Shown here in pieces: positions 48,771-56,610 of a stretch of DNA of 64,000 nucleotides. Source of the stretch: Flintibacter sp. KGMB00164 (GTDB taxonomy: Bacteria > Bacillota > Clostridia > Oscillospirales > Oscillospiraceae); NCBI RefSeq assembly GCF_008727735.1, contig NZ_CP044227.1, positions 2,491,001-2,555,000 of the forward strand, in the 5' to 3' direction. Position 1 is the stretch's first letter, and each line of letters starts with the position of its first letter. The notes beneath the pieces are model-generated. The model did no database searches, was not told where the DNA came from, and worked only from the letters and a program-made list of their open reading frames with translations. Position numbers and translations under genes: made by a program.

Positions 48771-49319
48771 TTATTCTTTCCGGGTTTTGTATATTCCAAT
48801 TCCGGCTATGACGGCCGCTGCGACAGCGATAACCCATGTCCCTGTTTGGACCAGGGTGGAGCCGCATAGGATGTTGGTCGGGCCGTCGTTCCCGCCAATA
48901 ATGGTTGTATCGGCCCAAATACGCTCCATTGCCGCCTGATAAGAAAGCCACTCGATCAGCTGACAAAGAAGCACAAGGAGCGCAGCGGCTCCAAGGAGGA
49001 CAAACACCGCCCGCCACAGTTTCCGCTGCCGCTCACATCGTGCTGCAAACTGTTCGTTCAGCAGCTCCAATTTGGCGGCAATGGCTTTCAGCTCTGCGCT
49101 CTCGTCGGAGGAGGGCTCGGAACTAGCTGTTTCCCCCAGAAGTTCGGTAACCGAGGTATCCAGTGCCTCGGCCAATCGGATCAGCATACCGGAATCCGGA
49201 ACGGACAGTCCCTTCTCCCATTTGGAGACGGTCTGTCTCACGATGTGCAGCTTGATGGCCAGCTCTTCCTGGGACAACCCTTTGGCCTTGCGAAAATGCT
49301 TCAGATTCTCACTCAGCAT
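48771..49319 (-). CDS. XRE regulator fused to a GGxDGPT membrane segment
   Basis: 182 residues. N-terminal Cro/C1 HTH (about 1-60; GLSQEELAIKLHIVRQTVSK, WEKGLSVPDSG), an acidic helical linker, a membrane helix (about 103-122), then TTIIGGNDGPTNI (138-150) and a second membrane helix (about 161-177) with a basic end. The GGxDGPT motif is a signature of the beta subunit of Na+-pumping decarboxylases (OadB/GcdB), where it lines the sodium site; only a short piece is present here. The protein is probably a membrane-bound sensor. ATG 49319 has GGGAGTGGG upstream. Confidence 0.85.
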   Translation of the reverse strand: MLSENLKHFRKAKGLSQEELAIKLHIVRQTVSKWEKGLSVPDSGMLIRLAEALDTSVTELLGETASSEPSSDESAELKAIAAKLELLNEQFAARCERQRKLWRAVFVLLGAAALLVLLCQLIEWLSYQAAMERIWADTTIIGGNDGPTNILCGSTLVQTGTWVIAVAAAVIAGIGIYKTRKE

Positions 49320-49681
49320 GAGCCCACTCCCTTCCCAACGACGTATCACAATTATAGGGCAAAACCGCCCGTTGCTTCAAGCAACGGAATTTAACATTTG
49401 GTCGTTTGGGTCGGAAATAGGCAAGGTGGAGCCGCCCTCTGGGCGGCGGAATCCCGGCCCCCGCACAGCGGGGCGGCTCTTTTGCACCGTACAAGCGTTT
49501 TGAGCCAACGGCTCAAAACCTTGGCAGAGGTAATCGTCAAGTAGAACTTACGGCCCTTCTGGGCCGCGCCGCGAGTGCGGCGTAAATTCGGAGCGCAGCG
49601 GAGAATTGCGCAGGGCGAATTCATTTCGCCCGAGCAGTTCAATCACCGAAGGGTGGAGCCGCCCTTTGGGCGGCGGAACCC
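49320..49681. repeat. Hairpin-rich non-coding interval with a near-duplicate repeat
   Basis: About 360 bases without a credible gene. GTGGAGCCGCCCTCTGGGCG (49425 region) recurs as GTGGAGCCGCCCTTTGGGCG (49657 region), both followed by GCGGAA. Between them: GTTTTGAGCC-AAC-GGCTCAAAAC (about 49495-49517), GGCCCTTCTGGGCC and GCCGCGAGTGCGGC stems, and alternating short palindromes. A third, weaker GGTGGAGCTGCCC is at about 51434. It looks like an accumulated repeat family next to tmRNA; short ORFs are chance. Confidence 0.6.
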
Positions 49682-49717
49682 AAAAAAGAAAGACACGACT
49701 TACGTCGTGTCTTTCTT
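49682..49717 (-). terminator. Terminator of ssrA
   Basis: Stem from GAAAGACACGAC / GTCGTGTCTTTC with loop 49700-49703 and flanking A and T runs; minus strand ends in TTTTTT. It lies directly after the tmRNA CCA. Confidence 0.92.
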
Positions 49718-49720
49718 TTT

Positions 49721-50088
49721 TGGTGGAGGCGGGGGGAGTCGAACCCCCGTCCGAAAACTCTTCCATGGGAACTTCTCCGGGCGCAGACGGTTATTGCGGA
49801 GGTCTTGCTCCTCCCGTTCCCCTCCCCCCAGGCAAGCCGTCACGCCTGAGGGTCAGGTGAGCTTCATCATGCATGGCCGGCGCAAAGCTTTGCCGGCGCA
49901 CGTGCACCACTAAACGACGCCTGATCCCGGCTCGTGGTCCTTCCGGGTCAGACGGCCGCCTTTAATTAGGCAGCGTAAGCGTAATTATCGTTGTTCTTTA
50001 ATTTATAAAGAATGCCCGTTTTAAGGTGGCCAGGCGCCACCGCCCGCTATTCCCACTTCCGCGTCCCCGTCGAAACCGGTACGCCCCC
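49721..50088 (-). ncRNA. ssrA: Transfer-messenger RNA
   Basis: About 368 nt on the minus strand. The 5' end is GGGGGCG followed by TACCGGTTTCGACGGGG, the tmRNA signature; the 3' end is TTCGACTCCCCCCGCCTCC-ACCA with encoded CCA. The acceptor GGGGGCG pairs with CGCCTCC by G-U and Watson-Crick pairs. The tag open frame reads (A)KNNDNYAYAA-stop at about 49972-49999 (resume codon AAG inferred). It rescues stalled ribosomes together with SmpB, whose gene is upstream on the same strand. Confidence 0.96.
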
Positions 50089-50329
50089 TCGTCGAGGCAA
50101 AGTCCGCTCTATTCGGAACACCCGCCAAAGGCGGCTATTCCTCACGCCGCTCCCTTGCCTCTCCTCTCCAAATCGAACCCGCTGGCGCTGGGCTTCGATT
50201 TGGTTTTGGCGGGCTTGGAAATCGCAGCGTCTCCCGGCGGACTTCACTTTGCGGCTTTACCGCCGTTACGGGAGAATGAGGTGGGAACTTCTCCTCCCCA
50301 CAAGGGGGAGGAGAAGATTCCGTTTTAAA
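50089..50329 (-). other. Structured non-coding interval upstream of ssrA
   Basis: 240 bases between ppiB and ssrA without a clear sigma-A promoter. It contains strong hairpins: CCAAATCGAA-CCC.../...GGG-TTCGATTTGG (about 50169-50206), GGCGGTAAAGCCGC and CTTCTCCTCCCC / GGGGAGGAGAAG (50288-50316). No U-run follows the last, so tmRNA may be cut from a smpB-ppiB-ssrA transcript; equally, a weak promoter may have been missed. Confidence 0.5.
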
Positions 50330-50851
50330 TTAGACTTTTTCAGGCTCGGGATAGTCCACGCCGAAGGTCTCCACGGTGACCTTCTTCATGCGCTGAGGCT
50401 GGCGGGGCTTGTCGTTCCAGTCCCGCTTGGTGGACACGATGGCATCGGCCACCTCCATACCCTCGATAACCTTGCCGAAGGAGGCATACTGGCCATCCAG
50501 GTGGGGAGCCTGCTCCACCATGATGAAGAACTGGCTGCCCGCGGAGTCGGGAGCCATGGTCCGGGCCATGGACAGCACGCCCCGGTCGTGGCGCAACTCG
50601 TTGGGGAAGCGGTTCTGGGTGAACTCGCCCTTGATGGAGTAGCCGGGGCCGCCCATGCCGGTGCCGTCGGGGCAGCCGCCCTGGATCATAAAGCCGGGGA
50701 TGACCCGGTGGAAGATCAGGCCGTCATAGTAGCCCTTCTGAATGAGGCTGATGAAGTTGTTGACGGTGTTGGGAGCCACCTCGGGGTACAGCTCGGCCTT
50801 CATGATGCCGCCGTCCTCCATCTCGATGGTAACGATAGGATTCTGTGCCAT
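50330..50851 (-). CDS. ppiB: Peptidyl-prolyl cis-trans isomerase, cyclophilin type
   Basis: 173 residues, a cytosolic cyclophilin that speeds proline isomerisation. Active-site segments: GLIFHRVIPGFMIQGGCPDG (catalytic Arg in FHRVIP), NELRHDRGVLSMART, DSAGSQFFIM and APHLDGQYASFGKVIEGM. No signal peptide. ATG 50851 follows AAAGGAG; a start 3 codons earlier is less supported. It is 43 bp after smpB on the same strand and upstream of ssrA. Confidence 0.94.
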   Translation of the reverse strand: MAQNPIVTIEMEDGGIMKAELYPEVAPNTVNNFISLIQKGYYDGLIFHRVIPGFMIQGGCPDGTGMGGPGYSIKGEFTQNRFPNELRHDRGVLSMARTMAPDSAGSQFFIMVEQAPHLDGQYASFGKVIEGMEVADAIVSTKRDWNDKPRQPQRMKKVTVETFGVDYPEPEKV

Positions 50852-50894
50852 TGGAAACACTCCTTTTCAGCGGAGAAACGCCTCCGCAAACTCT

Positions 50895-51362
50895 TTAATA
50901 CCGGGTATTCCGGGACTTCATGGTGCGGTCCATCTCCCGCTTGGCGTCCCGCCGGGCGGCGGATTCCCGCTTGTCATAGAGCTTCTTGCCCTTGGCCAGG
51001 CCGATCTCCAGCTTGACCCGGGGACCTTTGAAGTAGACGCTCAGGGGGATGAGGGAATAGCCGTCCTGCTTGATATGGGCAAACAGGCGCATGATCTCCC
51101 GCTTGTGCATCAGCAGCCGGCGCTGGCGAAGAGGATCCTTGTTGAAGATATTCCCCTTCTCATAGGGGCTGATGTGCATCCCGATGACCGACATCTGCCC
51201 GTCCTTGATGTGGCAGAAGGAGTCCTTCAGGTTCACATGGCCCTGGCGGATGGACTTGACCTCGGTGCCCGCAAGCTCAATGCCGGCCTCATATTTCTCT
51301 TCAATGAAGTAGTCGTGGTAGGCCTTGCTGTTCTTGGCCACCACCTTGACCGACTCTGCCAT
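50895..51362 (-). CDS. smpB: SsrA-binding protein
   Basis: 155 residues. SmpB binds the tmRNA tRNA-like domain and delivers it to stalled ribosomes. Seen: [54 protein letters not shown] and the C-terminal basic tail [32 protein letters not shown]. Own sigma-A promoter; leads the smpB-ppiB-(ssrA) cluster, an arrangement that places both partners of trans-translation together. Confidence 0.97.
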   Translation of the reverse strand: MAESVKVVAKNSKAYHDYFIEEKYEAGIELAGTEVKSIRQGHVNLKDSFCHIKDGQMSVIGMHISPYEKGNIFNKDPLRQRRLLMHKREIMRLFAHIKQDGYSLIPLSVYFKGPRVKLEIGLAKGKKLYDKRESAARRDAKREMDRTMKSRNTRY

Positions 51363-51404
51363 AGGGCACCTCCTTTCCGGAAAACCATAGATGAATGGTA
51401 AATT

Positions 51405-51433
51405 AGTATACCATGTTTTCTTATAAAAAGCAA
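51405..51433 (-). promoter_or_regulatory. Sigma-A promoter of smpB
   Basis: -35 TTGCTT (51433-51428), 17-bp spacer, -10 TATACT (51410-51405) on the minus strand. Confidence 0.75.
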
Positions 51434-51447
51434 GGTGGAGCTGCCCC

Positions 51448-51506
51448 TTGACAACCGTCCGAAATCAGACTATACTGGTATGGCAATATTAAGTCCGATT
51501 TCGGAC
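51448..51506 (+). promoter_or_regulatory. Promoter with paired MarR-type operators
   Basis: -35 TTGACA (51448-51453), 17-bp spacer, -10 TATACT (51471-51476). One dyad GTCCGAAATCAGAC (51457-51470) fills the spacer; a second, perfect dyad GTCCGA-TT-TCGGAC (51493-51506) lies 36 bp on. Both precede the MarR gene. Confidence 0.82.
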
Positions 51507-51521
51507 TATTTGGAGGCTGCC

Positions 51522-51989
51522 ATGTCTGAACTCACCTTCTCCGAGTTTATCCGCCGCTACAACAGTCTATACAAGGCCAACAATGAAATCTACCACCGTC
51601 TGGCCCGGCACTTCGGATTATCCGACACCGCCTTTTGGATCCTCTATACGCTCCGTGAGGAGGGCGGCAGCGTCAGCCAGAGCCAGCTGTGCGCGGATCT
51701 TTTTCTCAGCAAGCAGACCATTCACTCTGCCCTGAAGCAGCTGGAGCAGGGCGGCTTTCTCCAACTAGAGAACGTCCCCAACAACCGGAAAAACAAGCTG
51801 GTGCGGGTCACATCTCAGGGAGAACAGCTTCTCTGCCAAGTGACCGACCCGGTGTTTGCCATGGAGGAGCGGGCTTTCCTGCGCCTCTCCCCTCATCAGC
51901 GCCAGGCTCTGCTGGATCTGGATGAGGCTCTGCTGGACGCCCTGCGGCAGGAATCCACCCTGATTCTCGATCCGCCCAAGACACCCTAA
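51522..51989 (+). CDS. MarR-family transcriptional regulator
   Basis: 155 residues with a winged HTH (HFGLSDTAFWILYTLREEGG, SVSQSQLCADLFLSKQTIHS, ALKQLEQGGFLQLENVPNNR with the wing). MarR proteins are dimers released from DNA by small aromatic or drug ligands. SD GGAGG 5 bases from ATG 51522. It lies 9 bp before a MATE exporter gene and after two matching dyads, so it probably represses itself and the exporter. Confidence 0.92.
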   Translation: MSELTFSEFIRRYNSLYKANNEIYHRLARHFGLSDTAFWILYTLREEGGSVSQSQLCADLFLSKQTIHSALKQLEQGGFLQLENVPNNRKNKLVRVTSQGEQLLCQVTDPVFAMEERAFLRLSPHQRQALLDLDEALLDALRQESTLILDPPKTP

Positions 51990-51998
51990 GGAGTTTTT

Positions 51999-53330
51999 AT
52001 GAAAATCAAATTATCCGACCACTTCACCTACAACCGATTATTGCGCTTCACCCTGCCCTCCGTGGTCATGATGGTGGTGGCCTCCATCTACAGCGTGGTG
52101 GACGGCCTGTTTGTGTCCAATCTGGTGGGCGACCTGGCCCTGTCCGCCGTCAATATCATCTTTCCAGTCACCATGATCATTGGCGCCTTTGGCTTTATGC
52201 TGGGAACCGGCGGCAGCGCCATTGTAGCCCGCACGTTGGGCGAGGGCCGCAAGGAGCTGGCCCAGGAGTACTTCTCCATGCTCATCTACACGGTGCTGGT
52301 GGTGGGCGGTATCCTGTCCGTGGTCAGCGTGGTTTTGACCGAGCCCATCGCCCGGCTGGCCGGCGCCAGCGACCTGCTCATTGACGACTGCGTGGCCTAC
52401 GGCCGGATCATGCTGGCAGGCAGCGTGGTCTTTATGCTCCAGGTCCTCTTTCAGAGCTTCTTTGTGGTGGCCGAGCGGCCTCAGCTGGGGCTGTTTTTCT
52501 CGGTAGCTGCGGGCGTGACCAACATGGGACTGGACTATGTGTTCATCGCCCTGATGGATCTGGGCATCGCAGGGGCCGCCCTGGCCACGGTGGCGGGCTA
52601 CTGTGTGGGCGGCGTGATTCCTCTGATCTACTTTCTCACCGGGGAGCGCTCCGGCCTGCGCTTAGGTAAGACCAAGCTGTACGGCAGGCAGCTGCTCCAG
52701 GCCTGTGCCAACGGCTCCTCGGAGCTGATGAGCAACATCTCCTCCTCCATCGTCAGCATTCTCTACAATCTCCAGCTGATGCGCCTGATTGGAGAGACGG
52801 GCGTGGCCGCCTATTCCGTGATGATGTACGTGGACTTTGTCTTTATCGCCGCCTTCCTGGGCTTCTCCGTGGGCAGCGCCCCCATTGTCAGCTTCCATTA
52901 CGGGGCAGACAACCGCAGCGAGCTAAAAAGCGTCTTTCGGAAAAGCGCCGTCATCATCGGGGTGACCGCTGTGGTGATGGTCACCGCCTCGGAGCTGCTC
53001 AGCCATCCCCTCTCCTCCGCCTTTGTGGGCTACGACCCGGAGCTGCTGGAGCTGACGGTACACGGCTTTCGTCTGTTTGCCCTGAACTACCTGTTCTGCG
53101 GCGTGAACATCTATGCCTCTGCCTTCTTCACCGCACTATGTAACGGCCTTATTTCCGCCCTCATCTCCTTTGCCCGCACTCTGCTGCTGCGGGGCGGGAT
53201 GGTCCTGCTGCTGCCTCTGCTCTGGGGCCTGGACGGCATCTGGTGGGCGGTGGTTGCCGCCGAGGGACTGGCTGTTCTAGTCTCTCTGGCCTTCCTGATC
53301 TCCCAGCGCAAGCGCTACCATTACGCATAA
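51999..53330 (+). CDS. MATE-family multidrug exporter, MarR-linked
   Basis: 443 residues with 12 membrane segments, in the MATE (NorM/DinF-like) family that expels cationic drugs or metabolites using a Na+ or H+ gradient. The N-terminal half contains LRFTLPSVVMMVVASIYSVV and DGLFVSNLVGDLALSAVNI, the usual MATE opening. SD AAGGAG. Co-transcribed with the MarR gene. Substrate unknown. Confidence 0.92.
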   Translation: MKIKLSDHFTYNRLLRFTLPSVVMMVVASIYSVVDGLFVSNLVGDLALSAVNIIFPVTMIIGAFGFMLGTGGSAIVARTLGEGRKELAQEYFSMLIYTVLVVGGILSVVSVVLTEPIARLAGASDLLIDDCVAYGRIMLAGSVVFMLQVLFQSFFVVAERPQLGLFFSVAAGVTNMGLDYVFIALMDLGIAGAALATVAGYCVGGVIPLIYFLTGERSGLRLGKTKLYGRQLLQACANGSSELMSNISSSIVSILYNLQLMRLIGETGVAAYSVMMYVDFVFIAAFLGFSVGSAPIVSFHYGADNRSELKSVFRKSAVIIGVTAVVMVTASELLSHPLSSAFVGYDPELLELTVHGFRLFALNYLFCGVNIYASAFFTALCNGLISALISFARTLLLRGGMVLLLPLLWGLDGIWWAVVAAEGLAVLVSLAFLISQRKRYHYA

Positions 53331-53365
53331 AAAACAGCGCGTTCCTCTCTGGAACGCGCTGTTTT
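53331..53365. terminator. Terminator between MATE and NYN genes
   Basis: 15-bp stem AAAACAGCGCGTTCC / GGAACGCGCTGTTTT, loop TCTCT; usable from both sides of the convergent genes. Confidence 0.92.
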
Positions 53366-53378
53366 TCAATCCAATTTG

Positions 53379-54167
53379 TTATTTATCCGCACAGATATCC
53401 CGCACGTAATATTCTACATTCTCTTCCCCCTGGGGAACGATCTGGAAGCGGTCCAGGGCGCGGATCAGTTTGGACAGCTTGGAGAAGCCGTAGTTGCGGG
53501 GATCAAAGTCGGGCTGCTTTTTCAGCAGGAGGTTGCCCAGCTTGCCCATATGGGCCAGCCCGTCCTCCTCGCACAGGTCCTCCACCGACTCGGCGATGAG
53601 CTCCACGATCTCCTCCGGTGCAGGACTGCTGGAGGTCTGGCACTTCTTGTTCTCCTTCTTGGCCGTTTTTTTGGCCTGGGCCTCCTCCTTCTTTTTGGCG
53701 GCCTCGGCGGCCTGCTTGGCCGCGGCACGGATGACCTCGATATACACAAACTTGTCGCAGGCCACGATAAAGGGCTTGGGGGTCTTCTTCTCCCCCATGC
53801 CGTACACCTTCATCCCTGCCTCCCGCAGCCGGGTGGCCAGGCGGGTGAAGTCGCTGTCGCTGCTCACCAGCACAAATCCGTCGCAGGTGCCGGAGTAGAG
53901 GATGTCCATGGCGTCGATGATCATGGCGGAGTCGGTGGAATTTTTGCCGGTGGTGTAGCTGTACTGCTGAATGGGGGTGATGGCGGTCTCCAGCAGAATG
54001 GACTTCCAACTGTTCATATTGGGGCTGGTCCAATCGCCGTAGATGCGCTTGATGGTGGGGGTGCCGTACACCGCCACCTCAGCCATCACGTCCTTCATGG
54101 CAGTGCGGGATGCGTTGTCCGCATCGATGAGCACCGCCAGTCGCAGGTCCTTCTCACTTTCCGGCAT
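53379..54167 (-). CDS. NYN-domain ribonuclease-like protein with OST-HTH/LOTUS domain
   Basis: 262 residues. The N-terminal NYN (PIN-like) domain shows acidic metal sites: Asp in LIDADNAS, Asp in STDSAMIIDAMDI, and VSSDSDFTRLATRLREAG. A Lys/Ala-rich linker (about 163-190, KKKEEAQAKKTAKKENKK) leads to a C-terminal OST-HTH/LOTUS-like domain (EEIVELIAESVEDLCEEDG, KLGNLLLKKQPDFDPRNYGF). The family acts on RNA in several systems; the bacterial target is unknown. Its ATG (54167) lies inside the end of the thiamine pyrophosphokinase gene, a 14-bp overlap, with SD GAGGAGG. Confidence 0.88.
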   Translation of the reverse strand: MPESEKDLRLAVLIDADNASRTAMKDVMAEVAVYGTPTIKRIYGDWTSPNMNSWKSILLETAITPIQQYSYTTGKNSTDSAMIIDAMDILYSGTCDGFVLVSSDSDFTRLATRLREAGMKVYGMGEKKTPKPFIVACDKFVYIEVIRAAAKQAAEAAKKKEEAQAKKTAKKENKKCQTSSSPAPEEIVELIAESVEDLCEEDGLAHMGKLGNLLLKKQPDFDPRNYGFSKLSKLIRALDRFQIVPQGEENVEYYVRDICADK

Positions 54168-54846
54168 ACTCCGCCTCCTCCCGGTCCCACAGCTTGGGCA
54201 GCAGGCGGTAGAAGTCCCCCTGCTCCCGCCACAGGGCCAGCAGGGTACCGTCGCCCACCGTGATCTTGGCGGGGGCGTCCACAAACTCGTTGCTTACCCC
54301 CAGAGGGAAGTCGGCAGACATGGTGTGGTCATTGAGCTCATACTTTAAATTCTCCAGCCGAACCCCCTTGGCCACGCCGCTGGAGCAGAACACGGAGAGG
54401 AAGCCCTGCAGCCCCTGGGGGAAGGTCATGGACTCGTTGTGCAGGGCGGTGGCCACGGTACCCTCGCCTGCCAGCACGCCGCGAGCTCCCTGGGTGGTGA
54501 GCCAGGCCAGTGATTGGAGGTTGGCCAGGGTGTGCTCCAGCCGTCCGCCCACGCCGCCCAGCAGCACGAACCGGCGGTAGCCCCGCTCCAGGCCCTCCCG
54601 CAGGGCGTACACCATGTCGGTGTCGTCCTTCATCACCGGCAGCTGGATCACATTGGGGTGGTTGGGCCGGCGGCCCAAAGAGTCAAAGTCACCCACCACC
54701 AGATCAGGGGGCGCACCGTAGGCCTCCAGGGCCTCATAGCCCTTGTCGGCAGCGATCAGGAAGTCACCGGCGCCCTTTCGGGGGCACAGGGACCAGGACA
54801 GGGGCATAGCCCCCACAACATAACACAAACCGGACTTGATTGTCAC
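54154..54846 (-). CDS. Thiamine pyrophosphokinase
   Basis: 230 residues. Transfers pyrophosphate from ATP to thiamine, giving the coenzyme TPP. Seen: DFLIAADKGYEALEAYGAPP, DLVVGDFDSLGR, LPVMKDDTDMVYAL and GGVGGRLEHTLANL, the catalytic N-terminal motifs; a C-terminal beta-sandwich thiamine-binding domain follows. GTG start at 54846 with AAGGGA. Overlaps the NYN gene by 14 bp, so both are translated from one message. No TPP riboswitch is seen upstream. Confidence 0.93.
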   Translation of the reverse strand: MTIKSGLCYVVGAMPLSWSLCPRKGAGDFLIAADKGYEALEAYGAPPDLVVGDFDSLGRRPNHPNVIQLPVMKDDTDMVYALREGLERGYRRFVLLGGVGGRLEHTLANLQSLAWLTTQGARGVLAGEGTVATALHNESMTFPQGLQGFLSVFCSSGVAKGVRLENLKYELNDHTMSADFPLGVSNEFVDAPAKITVGDGTLLALWREQGDFYRLLPKLWDREEAEYAGK

Positions 54847-54896
54847 AGAGAATCCCTTCTTTCATAGGCTGCTTATCATTTTAAACTCCCGCCCGC

Positions 54897-56471
54897 TCAG
54901 GAAAAGCGCTGGGCGGCCTGGAGCATCTGTTCCGAGATCTGGGGCCACTGTTCCGCCGAGCCGGGAGGCAGGAAAATAAGCTCCATATCCTCCGGCAGGT
55001 GATAGAAGGCCCGGAAATAGTCTGCCCGTACTTGGGACTGAGGGTTGCGGCCCCAGGAGTAACTCAAATCCCACCCCTCGGTGGGCAGCATCACACTGGA
55101 GTCGCCGTTGGCCACCGCCTGGGCCATCTGGTTCTGGCGGATCCACTCCGCCTGGCCGATCAGACGGTAAGCCCGGACGTGGAAGCCCACACTGAGTGCC
55201 AGCGTGACAAGGGCAAGGCCCTGAACCCAGCGCTTGGTCTCCATCCCCTTGGCCAGAGACAGCCCCAGCACCAACAGCACCGCTGCCGAGGGAAAGACGC
55301 ACCGGGCGCCGTAGTCCTTCACCACTGCAAAGGGGGCCAGCATTCCAACTGCCGCCAAGAGCAGCAGCAATCGGGCATTCCGTTTCTCTCCCCCCTCCCA
55401 GACTACAACGGCCAGAAGGAGAATGAGCTGGATCACCGCACCGGCCACCCGCAAAGGCTGCCAGGGACACTGCCAGCTGTCCAGCTGGCGTATGTGCTCC
55501 ATCACAACCCAGCACTGGACACAGTACAGGGCGGACCACAGGCCCAGCAGGACCTGCCAATACCAACGGACGCCCCGCCGGTGAAGCCGCCACAGGCAGC
55601 CCGCCGACACCAGCAGGCACACACCGGGGTAATACTCAAATAGTCCGGGCAGCACCACGGTGAACAGCCGCTCCGCCACGGCGGCAGCCATGGAGGCCAG
55701 CCCTTGCCCCGGTTCAAACACCAGACTGCGTACCCCCTCTACCGCGGTACCGCTGGCGGCCAGCTGGCCGTACAGGGGATTGCCGAACATGAGCAGCGCG
55801 CCCAGCACACAGCCTGCCAGCCCCGCCAGGGCGGGCAGCCGCCCTCTCCGGGAGACCAGAGCATAAGCTCCGGTGACCACTCCCGCTCCGGTCAGCGCCA
55901 GGGTCTGGTTTTCCGCAAAAAGCTGACCGAACAGGCACAAAACAAACAGCGCCCCAGCCAGTGGGAGCGGATGCTCGGATTTTTTGGAAAAGGTCTTCTG
56001 CCATAGCAGCAGCACCCCCAGCATCACCGCCGCACCCGCCACAAAGTTGGCAAAGGCGGACACCCAGCCAAAGGTCTGCTGCCAGGATACCATGGGCATG
56101 GAAAACAGGGCCGCACCCCCGGCCGCGGTCCATACGGCTCGCTCCCCCGCATCTTCTGTGGTCAGGCGGGCCGCCAGCCACGGAACCAGGAACATACCTG
56201 CGCCCATCACCAGCGTTTTCATGAGCTGCGAGCGGGTCATGGCCAGCACCAGAGCGGTGCCCGCATAGCGGCTGTTGAGCCCCGCGGTCACCAGCCGCTC
56301 CACCCCCACGGGCAGGCCCCAGTCCCAGTCGTCGTGGGTATAGGGGACCTTCCAGGCGATATACAGGCAGGCGGCCAGAAAAACGGCCAAAACGGCCCAC
56401 CGGGCTGCGTTTTTTCCACGTGACAAGGGGGCTCCTCCTCCCGACCCGGGAGTTCCCAGATCCCGACCCAT
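54897..56471 (-). CDS. Polytopic membrane protein, DUF6056-like, unknown function
   Basis: 524 residues from ATG 56471 (a TTG at 56483 would add four). About 12 hydrophobic segments, and a conserved extracytoplasmic YTHDDWDWG loop after the first helix. This is the look of DUF6056/glucosyltransferase-like GT-C membrane proteins: an early acidic loop and a soluble C-terminal domain (FYHLPEDMELIFLPPGSAEQ). Activity cannot be inferred. Own promoter overlaps that of the divergent nifS-like gene; the 50-bp gap before the thiamine pyrophosphokinase gene allows co-transcription. SD is weak. Confidence 0.8.
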   Translation of the reverse strand: MGRDLGTPGSGGGAPLSRGKNAARWAVLAVFLAACLYIAWKVPYTHDDWDWGLPVGVERLVTAGLNSRYAGTALVLAMTRSQLMKTLVMGAGMFLVPWLAARLTTEDAGERAVWTAAGGAALFSMPMVSWQQTFGWVSAFANFVAGAAVMLGVLLLWQKTFSKKSEHPLPLAGALFVLCLFGQLFAENQTLALTGAGVVTGAYALVSRRGRLPALAGLAGCVLGALLMFGNPLYGQLAASGTAVEGVRSLVFEPGQGLASMAAAVAERLFTVVLPGLFEYYPGVCLLVSAGCLWRLHRRGVRWYWQVLLGLWSALYCVQCWVVMEHIRQLDSWQCPWQPLRVAGAVIQLILLLAVVVWEGGEKRNARLLLLLAAVGMLAPFAVVKDYGARCVFPSAAVLLVLGLSLAKGMETKRWVQGLALVTLALSVGFHVRAYRLIGQAEWIRQNQMAQAVANGDSSVMLPTEGWDLSYSWGRNPQSQVRADYFRAFYHLPEDMELIFLPPGSAEQWPQISEQMLQAAQRFS

Positions 56472-56494
56472 TTTCGTTTCCAAATCCGATTTTT

Positions 56495-56524
56495 ATTATA
56501 ATACAATCCGGCTTTTCTTTGCAA
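56495..56524 (-). promoter_or_regulatory. Promoter of the polytopic membrane protein gene
   Basis: -35 TTGCAA (56524-56519), 18-bp spacer, -10 TATAAT (56500-56495); leader only about 15-20 bases. Confidence 0.7.
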
Positions 56525-56545
56525 GGGGAGCAGGGCTGGAATGCC

Positions 56546-56574
56546 TTGACTTTCCCCGCTCCAGGCCATAGAAT
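56546..56574 (+). promoter_or_regulatory. Promoter of the nifS-like gene
   Basis: -35 TTGACT (56546-56551), 17-bp spacer, -10 TAGAAT (56569-56574). Confidence 0.75.
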
Positions 56575-56610
56575 ATTCTTACTTTTTCCATATCTTACGA
56601 GGTGAATTTC

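Noticed and set aside
49391..49720. Short ORFs between the XRE gene and tmRNA
   Set aside because: Built from GC-rich inverted repeats, no SD, changing frame through hairpins; treated as non-coding repeats.
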